DNA from: Microbacterium sp. ProA8
Lineage (GTDB): Bacteria; Actinomycetota; Actinomycetes; Actinomycetales; Microbacteriaceae
Direction: 5' to 3'
DNA length: 64,000 bases
Assembly: GCF_039905635.1 (NCBI RefSeq)
Contig: NZ_CP157000.1
Span: 3,534,001-3,598,000 of the forward strand
A program made the position numbers and the translations under genes. Numbering within the stretch: the stretch's first letter is position 1; every line of letters begins with the position of its first letter. The notes under the pieces were generated by a model, which searched no databases, had not been told where the DNA came from, and saw only the letters and a list, made by a program, of their open reading frames with translations. This document shows, one piece after another, positions 35,385 to 44,000 of the stretch.

Positions 35385-36463
35385 AGAAGCTCGTCACACA
35401 CCGGCTGTTCTGGCCGGTCATGGCCCTGCTCGCACTGATCGTGGTCAACACGATCGCGCGGCCGCAGTTCATCAGCGTCACCGTGCGCGACGGCGAGCTC
35501 TACGGCGCGCTGATCGACATCCTCCGCAACAGCGCCCCGCTCATGCTGGTGGCCCTCGGCATGACGATCGTCATCGCCACCCGGGGCATCGACCTCTCGG
35601 TCGGCGCCATCATGGCCGTCTCGGGGGCGGTCGCGCTCACGATCATCGACACCTCCGGCGATCCCGGCGGCGGCGCCACCGTCGCTGTCGCCCTCCTGGT
35701 CGGCATCCTCGTGGCCCTCGTCCTGGGCGTGTGGAACGGCTTCCTCATCGCCGTGCTCGGCATCCAGCCGATCATCGCGACCCTCGTGCTCATGCTCGCG
35801 GGCCGCGGCGTGGCCCTGCTCATCACCGACGGATTCATCACGACGGTCACGAGCGCGCCCTACAAGTTCATCGCGACCGGGTACGTCATCGGACTCCCGT
35901 TCGCGCTGTTCATCTCGGTCGCGGCGATCCTCGTGATCTCGCTGCTGGAGCGCCGCACCGCGCTCGGGGTGCTCACCGAGTCCGTCGGCATCAACCCCGA
36001 GGCGAGCCGGTTGGCGGGCGTCCGCGCCCGCGGCATCGTCTTCGGCGCGTACGCCGCGAGCGGCGTGCTGGCCGGCATGGCGGGCGTCCTCTACAGCTCG
36101 AACATCATGGCGGCCGACGCCAACGCCGCAGGGCTGTACATCGAGCTCTACGCGATCCTCGCCGTCGTGCTCGGCGGCACGTCGCTGATGGGCGGCAAGT
36201 TCACGATCGCCGGCACGGTCGTCGGCGTTCTCACGATCCAGACGCTCGAGTCCACCATCCTGTTCCTCGGCGTGCCTTCTGCGCAGGCGCCCGTGTTCTT
36301 CGCGGCGGTCGTGGTCGTGGTCGTCCTCGTCCAGTCGCCGCGGCTGCACCGATTCGCCCGGGGGCTGTTCGCGGCACGCCGCCCCGACGGCGGCGGTCCG
36401 AGCGCGCCCCCACCCACACCCCCGACAACGACGGAGCAGACGAAGGCGGAGGCGGTCCGATGA
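35381..36463 (+). CDS. sugar ABC permease (YtfT-like)
   Basis: The 360-residue CUT2 permease has about ten membrane segments and the family signature ATRGIDLSVGAIMAVSGAVA, plus GINPEASRLAGVRARGIVFG and VLGGTSLMGGKFTIAGTVVG. The C-terminal 35 residues are Pro/Thr-rich and unusual. It starts with GTG overlapping the ATPase stop and ends overlapping the next permease (ATGA). Confidence 0.92.
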   Translation: MKKLVTHRLFWPVMALLALIVVNTIARPQFISVTVRDGELYGALIDILRNSAPLMLVALGMTIVIATRGIDLSVGAIMAVSGAVALTIIDTSGDPGGGATVAVALLVGILVALVLGVWNGFLIAVLGIQPIIATLVLMLAGRGVALLITDGFITTVTSAPYKFIATGYVIGLPFALFISVAAILVISLLERRTALGVLTESVGINPEASRLAGVRARGIVFGAYAASGVLAGMAGVLYSSNIMAADANAAGLYIELYAILAVVLGGTSLMGGKFTIAGTVVGVLTIQTLESTILFLGVPSAQAPVFFAAVVVVVVLVQSPRLHRFARGLFAARRPDGGGPSAPPPTPPTTTEQTKAEAVR

Positions 36464-37479
36464 CCACGACGACTCAGACCGAGGCGGGGCGTCCGACGCT
36501 CGCCGACCGCTACGCGACCTTCATGAGCCGCCACTCGTCGCTCATGCCGACGTTCGCGGCCATCGTGATCCTGATCGTGCTCCTCGTGGGCGCGCAGATC
36601 GCGTTCGGCAACTTCATCACGCCGCGCAACATGTCGGCGCTGCTGCTGAACAACGCCTACCTGCTGATCCTCGCCGTCGGGCTGACGTTCGTCATCCTGA
36701 CGGGAGGCATCGACCTCTCGGTGGGCTCCGTCATGGCGTTCACCGGCATCCTCTGCGCGAAGCTGCTGGCTGAGGGGCTTCCGGCGATCGTGGCCATCCC
36801 GCTCATGCTGCTCGGGGGCGCGGCCATCGGCCTGCTGATCGGCGTGCTCGTGCATTACTTCGACGTGCAGCCGTTCATCGCGTCGCTGGCGGGCCTGTTC
36901 CTGGCGCGCGGCCTCGCCTTCGTGGTCAGCCTCTCGTCCATCCGCGTCGAAGACCCCGCGGTGCTGTGGCTGCAGCGCACGCGGCTCACGGTGGGCGACT
37001 GGTACCTCACGCCGACCGGCATCCTGGCCCTCCTCATCGTGGCGATCGGCGTCTTCGTGACGCAGTGGACGCGCTTCGGGCGCACGATCTACGCCATCGG
37101 CGGCAACGAGCAGTCGGCGCGGCTGATGGGTCTGCCGGTCGCTCGGACGAAGATCCTCGTCTACGTCATCAGCGGCGTCTGCGGCGGTCTCGCCGGCCTC
37201 GTCCTCACGGCCTATTCGGGTGCCGGATATCCGCTCAACGGCGTGGGCACCGAGCTGGACGCGATCGCCGCGGTCGTGATCGGCGGCACGCTGCTGACGG
37301 GCGGGTCCGGCTACGTGATCGGCTCGATGATCGGCGTGCTCGTGTACGGCGTGATCAAGACCATCATCGCGTTCATGGGTGCGGAGCAGTCGTGGACCCG
37401 CATCATCATCGGCGGGCTGCTCCTGGTCTTCATCGTCGTGCAGCGGTTCATCGTCACCCGGTCGGAACGTCGCCGGTGA
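36460..37479 (+). CDS. sugar ABC permease (YjfF-like)
   Basis: This 339-residue CUT2 permease has LTGGIDLSVGSVMAFTGILC, AIGGNEQSARLMGLPVARTK and VIGGTLLTGGSGYVIGSMIG. The order binding protein, ATPase, permease, permease matches ytfQ-ytfR-ytfT-yjfF. The two permeases probably form a heterodimer. It overlaps the previous gene by 4 bases; 49 bases separate it from the second ATPase gene. Confidence 0.92.
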   Translation: MTTTTQTEAGRPTLADRYATFMSRHSSLMPTFAAIVILIVLLVGAQIAFGNFITPRNMSALLLNNAYLLILAVGLTFVILTGGIDLSVGSVMAFTGILCAKLLAEGLPAIVAIPLMLLGGAAIGLLIGVLVHYFDVQPFIASLAGLFLARGLAFVVSLSSIRVEDPAVLWLQRTRLTVGDWYLTPTGILALLIVAIGVFVTQWTRFGRTIYAIGGNEQSARLMGLPVARTKILVYVISGVCGGLAGLVLTAYSGAGYPLNGVGTELDAIAAVVIGGTLLTGGSGYVIGSMIGVLVYGVIKTIIAFMGAEQSWTRIIIGGLLLVFIVVQRFIVTRSERRR

Positions 37480-37516
37480 CCCGAGTGCCATGAGCGGACC
37501 CGTTCGCGTCTCGCGA

Positions 37517-37522
37517 CATAAT
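37517..37522 (+). promoter_or_regulatory. -10 box CATAAT before the second ATPase gene
   Basis: CATAAT is the closest match to TATAAT in the region and ends exactly six bases before ATG 37529. It supports that start and an internal leaderless promoter within the operon. Confidence 0.5.
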
Positions 37523-37528
37523 GGCGGG

Positions 37529-39058
37529 ATGGACGAGCGGCGTCCGCTCATGGAACTCACCGGGGCGACGGTAAGGTTCGGCGCGGAGACCGCGCTCGAC
37601 GACGTGCGCTTCCGTGTGTTCCCCGGCGAGGTGCACTCGCTCATGGGAGAGAACGGCGCCGGCAAGTCGACGCTCATCAAAGCCCTCACGGGGGCCCTGC
37701 ACCTCGACAGCGGACGCATCGAGCTCGAGGGGAACCCCGTCCGCTTCGCCACTCCGGCCGATGCGCTGCGGGCGGGGATCAGCACGGTCTACCAGGAGAT
37801 CGACCTGCTGCCGAATCTCACGGTGGCCGAGAACATCTGCCTCGGTCGAGAGCCGCGCCGCTTTGGCACCATCCACTGGTCGGCGATGCGCGAGCGTGCC
37901 GCAGAAGTGCTGTCGGGGCTCGGGCTGACGATCGACCCGGCGTCGATGCTGGGAAGCCATTCGCTCGCCGTCCAGCAGCTCGTCGCCATCGCCCGGGCGA
38001 TCTCGATCGACGTGCGGGTGCTGGTGCTCGACGAGCCCACGTCGAGCCTCGACATCGACGAGGTGGCCGAGCTCTTCCGCGTCATCCGCGACCTCAAGGA
38101 GCGCGGCGTCGCCATCATCTTCATCTCGCACTTCCTCGACCAGGTCTACGAGATCGCCGACCGCATCACCGTCCTCCGCGGCGGCAGGCTCGTCGGAGAG
38201 TACGTGCCCACCGAGCTGCTGCGGATCGATCTCGTCGAGAAGATGCTCGGACGCAGCGTCTCCGACCTCGGCACACGCGACCGTGTCGACGCCGCGCCGG
38301 ACGAGGCATCCGCTCTCCTCACCGCCGAAGGCGTGACGGTCGCTCCCGGCATCGCCGACGCGGACATCGACCTGCGCGAGGGCGAGGTGCTCGGGCTGGC
38401 GGGACTCCTCGGCTCGGGACGGACGGAACTGGCGCGCGCCCTCACGGGAGCCGACCGGCTGGACGCCGGGATCATCACGATCAGCGGCCGGCGCGTGGAT
38501 CCGCACAGCCCCCGCGAGGCCATCGCGTTCGGGGTGGTCTACTCGTCGGAGAACCGGCGCACCGAGGGCATCATCAGCGAGCTGAGCGTGCAGGACAACA
38601 TCACCCTCGCGCTGCAGGCCGAGCGGGGAGTGTTCCGGCGCCTGCGGGATCAGCGGCGCCGGGAGCTGGCGATGAGCTGGATCGAGGCGCTCGACATCCG
38701 GCCGGCCGATCCCGACCGTCCCGCGGGCACGCTGTCGGGCGGCAACCAGCAGAAGGTGCTGCTGGCACGCCTGCTCGCGCTGTCTCCGCGCGTGCTCGTC
38801 CTCGACGAGCCGACGCGCGGCATCGACGTCGGGGCCAAGGTCGAGATCCAGAATCTCGTGGGCGAGCTCGCCGACAACGGGCTGTCGGTGGTGTTCATCT
38901 CGGCGGAGCTCGAGGAGGTGCTGCGCGTGGCGAGCCGCGTCGCGATCCTCCGCGGCGGCCGCGTCGTCGACACCCTCCCCTCGGAGACACTCACCGTCGA
39001 GTCGCTCATGGCGCTCGTCGCACAGGCCGACGACGCCGACGACGAGGCGGTGCGATGA
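37529..39058 (+). CDS. second two-domain sugar ABC ATPase of the operon
   Basis: The 509-residue CUT2-type ATPase is a paralogue of the gene at 33846. The first cassette has Walker A GENGAGKST, GSHSLAVQQLVAIARAIS and VLVLDEPTSSLD. The second has GLLGSGRTELARALTGADRL, LSGGNQQKVLLARLLALS and VLVLDEPTRGIDVG. There is no second permease or binding protein, so it either replaces the first ATPase in some conditions, forms a mixed dimer, or serves a distant transporter. ATG 37529 is favoured over 37490. The stop overlaps the LacI gene (ATGA). Confidence 0.9.
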   Translation: MDERRPLMELTGATVRFGAETALDDVRFRVFPGEVHSLMGENGAGKSTLIKALTGALHLDSGRIELEGNPVRFATPADALRAGISTVYQEIDLLPNLTVAENICLGREPRRFGTIHWSAMRERAAEVLSGLGLTIDPASMLGSHSLAVQQLVAIARAISIDVRVLVLDEPTSSLDIDEVAELFRVIRDLKERGVAIIFISHFLDQVYEIADRITVLRGGRLVGEYVPTELLRIDLVEKMLGRSVSDLGTRDRVDAAPDEASALLTAEGVTVAPGIADADIDLREGEVLGLAGLLGSGRTELARALTGADRLDAGIITISGRRVDPHSPREAIAFGVVYSSENRRTEGIISELSVQDNITLALQAERGVFRRLRDQRRRELAMSWIEALDIRPADPDRPAGTLSGGNQQKVLLARLLALSPRVLVLDEPTRGIDVGAKVEIQNLVGELADNGLSVVFISAELEEVLRVASRVAILRGGRVVDTLPSETLTVESLMALVAQADDADDEAVR

Positions 39059-40137
39059 CCGACGACAAGCCGGCGCGGTCCGCGAACATCTTCGACGTGG
39101 CGCGGCTCGCGGGCGTCTCGCACCAGACGGTCTCGCGTGTGCTCAACGACCTGCCCAACGTCCGCCCCGCCACGCGCGCACGCGTCGAGCAGGCGATCGC
39201 GCAGCTGCGGTACAGCCCCTCCCCCGCCGCACGGGCTCTCGTCACGCGCCGCACCCGCACCATCGGGCTCGTCGCCCCGGGCGTCTCGGACTACGGGCCG
39301 ACGTCGGTCGCGACCGCCTTCAACTTCGCCGCCCGGGCCGAGCGCTACAGCGTCGAGACGGTGAGCGCGCTCGACCCCGACCCCGCCGCCGTGCGATCGG
39401 TGATCGAGTCGCTGCTCCGCCAGCGCGTCGACGCGATCGTGCTGATCGTGGTGGATGTCGGTGTGCTCGAGGTCGTGCGGGGCCTGGATCTCAGCATCCC
39501 GGTCGTGGCCGCCGCCGCCACGGCCCGACGCAGTCCGCTGATCGTCTCGATCGACCAGTACCGCGGTGCGCGCTCGGCGGTGCGGCACCTTGCCGAGCTC
39601 GGCCACACCCGCATCCTCCACCTGGCCGGACCGCAGCGCGCCCCCGACGCCCTCGAGCGCATCCGCGGGTGGCGCGACGAACTCGCCTCCCATCGCCTCG
39701 AAGTCGTCGAACCGCGACACGGCGACTGGTCGGCCGCGAGCGGCTACCGCCTCGGCACCGACCTCGACATCGCGCCCGGCACCGCCGTCTTCGCCTCGAA
39801 CGACCACATGTCGATCGGCCTGCTGTCCGCGCTGCGGGAGCGGGGGCTGCGGGTGCCGGAGGACATCAGCGTGGTCGGCTTCGACGACGTGCCCGAGGCC
39901 GGCTACCTCTACCCCGCGCTCACCACCGTGCGTCAGGACTTCGCGAGCCTCGGCGAGCTGATGATGCAGAAGGTGCTCATCGCGGTCGAGGAGCCCGACA
40001 GCGTCACCGAGGACACGCCGCTCCCCACGCACCTGATCGTGCGCAGCTCGACCCGCGCGCAGGCGGGCGCGTCGGCGCGAGCACAGCCGCCCGCCGACGG
40101 CGTCCCGCCCTCGGCGGGAACCGCGGCAGCACCCTAG
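39055..40137 (+). CDS. LacI-family regulator of the YtfQ-like operon
   Basis: The 360-residue protein has NIFDVARLAGVSHQTVSRVL (helix-turn-helix), the hinge YSPSPAARALVTRRT, and an effector domain with TIGLVAPGVSDYGP, VSIDQYRGARSAVRHLAELG, VFASNDHMSIGLLSAL and GFDDVPEAGYLYPALTTVRQ. The C-terminal 30 residues are Ala/Pro-rich. It is the last gene of the operon and overlaps the ATPase by 4 bases. It probably binds the two operators at 32635-32683. It ends tail to tail with the channel gene. Confidence 0.92.
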   Translation: MTDDKPARSANIFDVARLAGVSHQTVSRVLNDLPNVRPATRARVEQAIAQLRYSPSPAARALVTRRTRTIGLVAPGVSDYGPTSVATAFNFAARAERYSVETVSALDPDPAAVRSVIESLLRQRVDAIVLIVVDVGVLEVVRGLDLSIPVVAAAATARRSPLIVSIDQYRGARSAVRHLAELGHTRILHLAGPQRAPDALERIRGWRDELASHRLEVVEPRHGDWSAASGYRLGTDLDIAPGTAVFASNDHMSIGLLSALRERGLRVPEDISVVGFDDVPEAGYLYPALTTVRQDFASLGELMMQKVLIAVEEPDSVTEDTPLPTHLIVRSSTRAQAGASARAQPPADGVPPSAGTAAAP

Positions 40138-41192
40138 GGCGTCGCGTCGGCGAGGAGCCGTCTGATCTCGGCCATCGCCTGCTCGGACTGCGCGAGCAGC
40201 GCCCGCAGCCGCTCGGCCGTCTCGCCCGGGTCGACGGAGGTGACCGATTCCGCCTCGCCGGTGACTTCGGCCGCCGGGCCGCCGACATCACCGGCGTCCG
40301 CCGTGGCCGCGACGCCGGCGTTCACCGCACCCGCGACCGCACCGGCCGCGACGCCTTTGGCCGCATGCTGGGCGATCGACGGCTGCGCGGCCTCCGCGGA
40401 CGGCACCCCGGCAGTGGCTGCGTCCGACTGCTCTCCGCTCGGGTCGGCGGCGGCATCGGCATCCGTCTCCGTCTCCGTGGTCTCGCCCTTGCGGGGCCCG
40501 AGGAAGAGGTTGGCGAGGTAGCCGGTGAACGTTCCGAAGATGCCGACGCCGACGACGATGATGAGCGTGCCGATGATGCGGCCGCCATTGGTCACCGGGA
40601 ACCGGTCGCCGTAGCCGACGGTCGAGATCGTGACGAGGGTGTACCAGAGCGCATCGGAGGCGGACGTGATGTTGGCGCCGTCGGCGTTCTCCTCGACCGC
40701 GAGGATCGAGATGCTGCCGAACTGCAGCACGAGCACGCCCATCAGGAGGAGGGTCATCAGCGCGCTGTTGGCGCGGTCGTGGACGAGCGTCGCCCACACG
40801 GTGCGCGGGCCGAGCTCGCGCAGCAGCCGGAACACCCGCAGCAGACGGAAGAGGCGCAGGACCTTGAACTGCGGGAACGGCAGGCTGGCGAGGAGGTCGG
40901 CCCAGCCGAACCCTCGGAAGAAGTAGCGCCCCGGCGACGGCGCGGTCGAGATCCGGTAGATGAAGTCGCCGAGGAAGATCGCACTGAACAGCGCGTTCAT
41001 GACCGAGAGCACGAGCTCGAGCGCCGAATCGCCCGCGATGACGTAGACGAACACCAGGTTCACGATCGACAGGATCGACAGCGCACCGATGAAGATCTCG
41101 TACGCGGTGTTCTTCAGCTCGGCGCGCGCCGCCGCGCGCGCCTGCGCACGCTGCTGGGACCGCTTGCGGATCTCGGAGAGGGAACGGGCCAT
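40134..41192 (-). CDS. voltage-gated-type potassium channel
   Basis: The 352-residue protein has six membrane segments in the voltage-gated layout. Segment 4 is Arg-rich at every third or fourth residue (VLRLFRLLRVFRLLRELG, about 111-128). A pore loop with the K+ filter TVGYGD (191-196) follows, then S6 (IIGTLIIVVGVGIFGTFTGY). The C-terminal 120 residues are an Ala/Glu-rich, low-complexity cytoplasmic tail ending in a helix (ETAERLRALLAQSEQAMAEI), perhaps for tetramer assembly. GAGGAG precedes ATG 41192. It is a single-gene unit. Confidence 0.92.
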   Translation of the reverse strand: MARSLSEIRKRSQQRAQARAAARAELKNTAYEIFIGALSILSIVNLVFVYVIAGDSALELVLSVMNALFSAIFLGDFIYRISTAPSPGRYFFRGFGWADLLASLPFPQFKVLRLFRLLRVFRLLRELGPRTVWATLVHDRANSALMTLLLMGVLVLQFGSISILAVEENADGANITSASDALWYTLVTISTVGYGDRFPVTNGGRIIGTLIIVVGVGIFGTFTGYLANLFLGPRKGETTETETDADAAADPSGEQSDAATAGVPSAEAAQPSIAQHAAKGVAAGAVAGAVNAGVAATADAGDVGGPAAEVTGEAESVTSVDPGETAERLRALLAQSEQAMAEIRRLLADATP

Positions 41193-41321
41193 GTCGGCTC
41201 CTCGGCTCGGGCCATGCCGGACACACTCCGGCTGCGGCCCCATTGTCCTCGCCCCGATCGCCACGGCGCGACCGGCACTCGGCCGGCCGACGCGATGCCG
41301 CGCGGCGAACGCGGCGGGAGC

Positions 41322-42074
41322 TCAGTCGACGACGGTCGCGCGCTCCCCCGCCTCGACGCGCACGGGGAGGCGGTTGTTCGCCGACGGCAGCGGGCACACG
41401 TAGTGGTCGCTGAAGGCGCACGGCGGCAGGTAAGCGCGGTTGAAGTCGACGGTCACCGTGCCGTCGGCCGCGGGCGGGTCGATCTCGAGGAAGCGGAAGC
41501 GGTACGCGTCGACGTTGCTCGTGGCGTCCGCGATGACGGCGCTCAGACCTTCGGCCGGATCGCCGGTGACGGTGAGCTCGACCTGCGCGCCGCCCACCGC
41601 GAGCGCGATCGTCCCGACCGCGGGCTCTTCGCGCTCGTACCCGTCGACACTCCTGATGACGGTGATCTGCCCCTCGTCCGCCGGACGGAACACACCGGTC
41701 ACCGCCCACGCGTCGTCGTGAGGGAACGACAGGATGCCGCGCAGCCGCGTGCGCCCGGGGGTCTCGGGGTCGAACACGCGCAGCGCCGGCGCGCCCTCGC
41801 GGCTGATGGCCTTCAGACGCAGGCGCCCGACGTCGAGGTGCTCCCCCGGCGCGAGCACGATCTCGTCGGCTGGGGCATCCGGGGCGTCCGCGCGCAGCCC
41901 GGTGCCGGCCACCCGTCCGTCCACCGCGCGCCAGAGGCCCGGTGCGTCGTCGTATGCGCGGGCCTCGTCGTCGAGCCAGTGCGTGTGCCGGAGGGCGGCG
42001 ACGCCGTGGTCGGACGAGACGGCGCGCCAGCGCGCGTCGGTGACGGTCTCGGGGGTGCTCGTGGGGAGGGTCAT
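41322..42074 (-). CDS. DUF1684 family protein
   Basis: The 250-residue protein shows the DUF1684 pattern: an N-terminal RWRAVSSDHGVAALRHTHWL, a middle beta domain, and the conserved C-terminal VDFNRAYLPPCAFSDHYVCP followed by LPSANNRLPVRVEAGER. The conserved Pro-Cys-Ala and Cys-Pro segment is the family hallmark. The function is unknown. GAAGGA precedes ATG 42074. It is divergent from the PadR gene. Confidence 0.9.
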   Translation of the reverse strand: MTLPTSTPETVTDARWRAVSSDHGVAALRHTHWLDDEARAYDDAPGLWRAVDGRVAGTGLRADAPDAPADEIVLAPGEHLDVGRLRLKAISREGAPALRVFDPETPGRTRLRGILSFPHDDAWAVTGVFRPADEGQITVIRSVDGYEREEPAVGTIALAVGGAQVELTVTGDPAEGLSAVIADATSNVDAYRFRFLEIDPPAADGTVTVDFNRAYLPPCAFSDHYVCPLPSANNRLPVRVEAGERATVVD

Positions 42075-42182
42075 GCAGGTCCTTCGTCCGGGGAGGCGGT
42101 GGGGTCGGCCTCCATCCCAACACGCCCCAGGCAGGCGCATTCCCGCGGCCGGCCTCCGCGCGTCACGCGGCGTCACCGACGC

Positions 42183-42203
42183 TTACCTTGCAGTTCTAGG
42201 TAA
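42183..42203. promoter_or_regulatory. inverted repeat TTACCT-N9-AGGTAA, probable PadR operator
   Basis: TTACCT (42183-42188) and AGGTAA (42198-42203) are perfect inverted arms. The site overlaps TTGCAG (42188-42193), a possible -35 with TTCTAT (42211-42216) as -10 at 17-base spacing. A second palindromic stretch, GTACTTCTATGTAC (42207-42220), lies over the -10. PadR regulators usually repress their own promoter. Confidence 0.6.
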
Positions 42204-42247
42204 CTTGTACTTCTATGTACGTAGGACTTCTACGCATGGAGGATGAG

Positions 42248-42622
42248 ATGAAGATCGGCAAAGACCTCGTCGCCGCTGCGGCGACGCCGATGGTGCTCGG
42301 CATCCTGGCCGACGGCGAGTCGTACGGCTACGCGATCCTGCAGCGCGTCGGCGAGCTCTCGGGCGGCGAGCTGGAGTGGAGCGACGGCATGCTCTACCCG
42401 CTGCTGCACAGGCTCGAGCGCCTCGGGCACGTGGAGTCCTCGTGGGGCGCCTCCCCCAGCGGCCGCCCGCGCAAGCACTACCGCCTCAGCAGCAGCGGCC
42501 GCGCGGCGTTCGCCGAGCAGCGGCAGCAGTGGGCCGTGGTCAGCCGGGCGCTGCAGCGGGTGTGGTCGGATCGGGACGGCGGCACCGACTTCGCCGGCGC
42601 ACCGGCGTTCGGAGGTGCGTGA
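42248..42622 (+). CDS. PadR-family transcriptional regulator
   Basis: The 124-residue winged-helix regulator starts MKIGKDLVAAAATPMVLGIL; GGAGG four bases before ATG 42248 decides the start. Motifs are GESYGYAILQRVGELSGGEL, WSDGMLYPLLHRLERLGHVE and GRPRKHYRLSSSGRAAF. PadR proteins often control membrane or efflux genes. It sits directly before a permease-prefix membrane protein, separated by one base, so the pair is co-translated. Confidence 0.93.
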   Translation: MKIGKDLVAAAATPMVLGILADGESYGYAILQRVGELSGGELEWSDGMLYPLLHRLERLGHVESSWGASPSGRPRKHYRLSSSGRAAFAEQRQQWAVVSRALQRVWSDRDGGTDFAGAPAFGGA

Positions 42623-42623
42623 G

Positions 42624-44000
42624 ATGGCGGATCACCTCGAACCCCGCATCGAAGACCAGATCTCGGCGTGGCGGGCCTACGTCTCGCGCCCCGAGGCGAT
42701 GGACGGGCGCGACGTCGACGAGCTCGAAGACCATCTGCGCGGCCAGATCGACCGGCTCGCGGCATCCGGTCTCGACGCCGACGAGGCCTTCCTCGTCGCC
42801 GTGAAGCGGCTCGGCGGGCTCGACGACCTGTCGCGCGAGTTCGCCCGCGAGCATTCGGACCGGCTGTGGAAGCAGCTCATGATCCCGGGCGAGTCCCGCG
42901 CGCCGCGCACCGGCGGGCTCGTGGTCGCCGTCGGGCTCGCGATCGGCGCGGCCGTGGCGATCAAGATCCCGGCACTGTTCGGCATCCGCTTCGGTGAAGA
43001 CGGCGACTTCTACGCGCGTTTCGCCGCGCTGCTCGTGCTGCCGTTCCTCGCGACGTACTTCCTGGTGCGTCGCAGGGCGTCCGTGCCCACGATCGCGATG
43101 GTCGGCGTGCCGTTCGCGATCGCCGCCATCGTGATGGCGGTCTATCCCTTCGCGCCGGACGGCGCGACGCTCGTGCTGGCCGCGACCCACGTCGCCGTTG
43201 CGCTCTGGATCGTGACGGGCATCGCCTACGTCGACGGGCGGGTGCGGTCGAGCCGCTCCCGCATGGACTTCATCCGCTTCACGGGCGAATGGCTGGTGTA
43301 CCTCGCCCTCATCGCCCTCGGCGGCGGCGTGCTGGTCGCCCTCACGCTGGGCGTGTTCTCGGCGATCGGCCTCGACGCGGAGTGGTTCGTCGAGGAGTTC
43401 ATGGTGCCGTGCGGGGTCGCAGGCGCGGTCGTGGTCGCCGCGTGGCTGGTCGAGGCGAAGCAGAGCGTGATCGAGAACATCGCGCCGGTGCTGACGAAGC
43501 TGTTCACACCGCTGTTCACCCTGCTGCTGCTCGCCTTCATCGTCGCCGGGTTCCTGCAGGGAAGCCTCGTCGACGGCGGCGACGCCGAGGCGTTCGGCCA
43601 ACGAGACCTGCTGATCCTCTTCGACATCGTGCTGGTGGTCGTCGTGGGACTGCTGCTGTACGCGCTGTCGGCTCGCGAGCCGCTCGCCCCGCCGTCGTGG
43701 TTCGACCGGCTGCAGCTGCTGATGGTCGTGGCGGCGCTCGTCGTCGACATCATGGTGCTCGTGGCGATGATCGGGCGCATCGCGGAATTCGGGGCGAGTC
43801 CCAACAAGCTCGCCTCGCTCGGGCTCAACGTGATCCTCTTCGCCAACCTCATCGGCGCAGCCTGGCTGCAGCTGCGCTTCACGATGCGCCGCGCCCCGTT
43901 CGAGCGGTTGGAACGGTGGCAGACCGGCTTCCTGCCCGTCTACCTGGCGTGGGCGTCGATCGTCGTCGTGGCGTTCCCGCCGCTGTTCGCGTTCGCGTAG
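42624..44000 (+). CDS. membrane protein with permease-prefix domain
   Basis: The 458-residue protein starts with a soluble helical permease-prefix-type domain (about 1-85: IEDQISAWRAYVSRPEAMDG, VDELEDHLRGQIDRLAASGL, AFLVAVKRLGGLDDLSREFA), followed by about ten membrane segments. The prefix is common on ABC permeases next to PadR regulators, but no MacB/FtsX domain is visible here. ATG 42624 is preferred (GGAGG at 42611-42615). The last 61 bases overlap the glycosyltransferase gene on the other strand. Confidence 0.85.
   Translation: MADHLEPRIEDQISAWRAYVSRPEAMDGRDVDELEDHLRGQIDRLAASGLDADEAFLVAVKRLGGLDDLSREFAREHSDRLWKQLMIPGESRAPRTGGLVVAVGLAIGAAVAIKIPALFGIRFGEDGDFYARFAALLVLPFLATYFLVRRRASVPTIAMVGVPFAIAAIVMAVYPFAPDGATLVLAATHVAVALWIVTGIAYVDGRVRSSRSRMDFIRFTGEWLVYLALIALGGGVLVALTLGVFSAIGLDAEWFVEEFMVPCGVAGAVVVAAWLVEAKQSVIENIAPVLTKLFTPLFTLLLLAFIVAGFLQGSLVDGGDAEAFGQRDLLILFDIVLVVVVGLLLYALSAREPLAPPSWFDRLQLLMVVAALVVDIMVLVAMIGRIAEFGASPNKLASLGLNVILFANLIGAAWLQLRFTMRRAPFERLERWQTGFLPVYLAWASIVVVAFPPLFAFA

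Noticed and set aside
36231..37785. Minus-strand frames opposite the importer permeases
   Set aside because: They mirror the permease and ATPase genes, have skewed Arg/Asp/Gln composition and no start signals.
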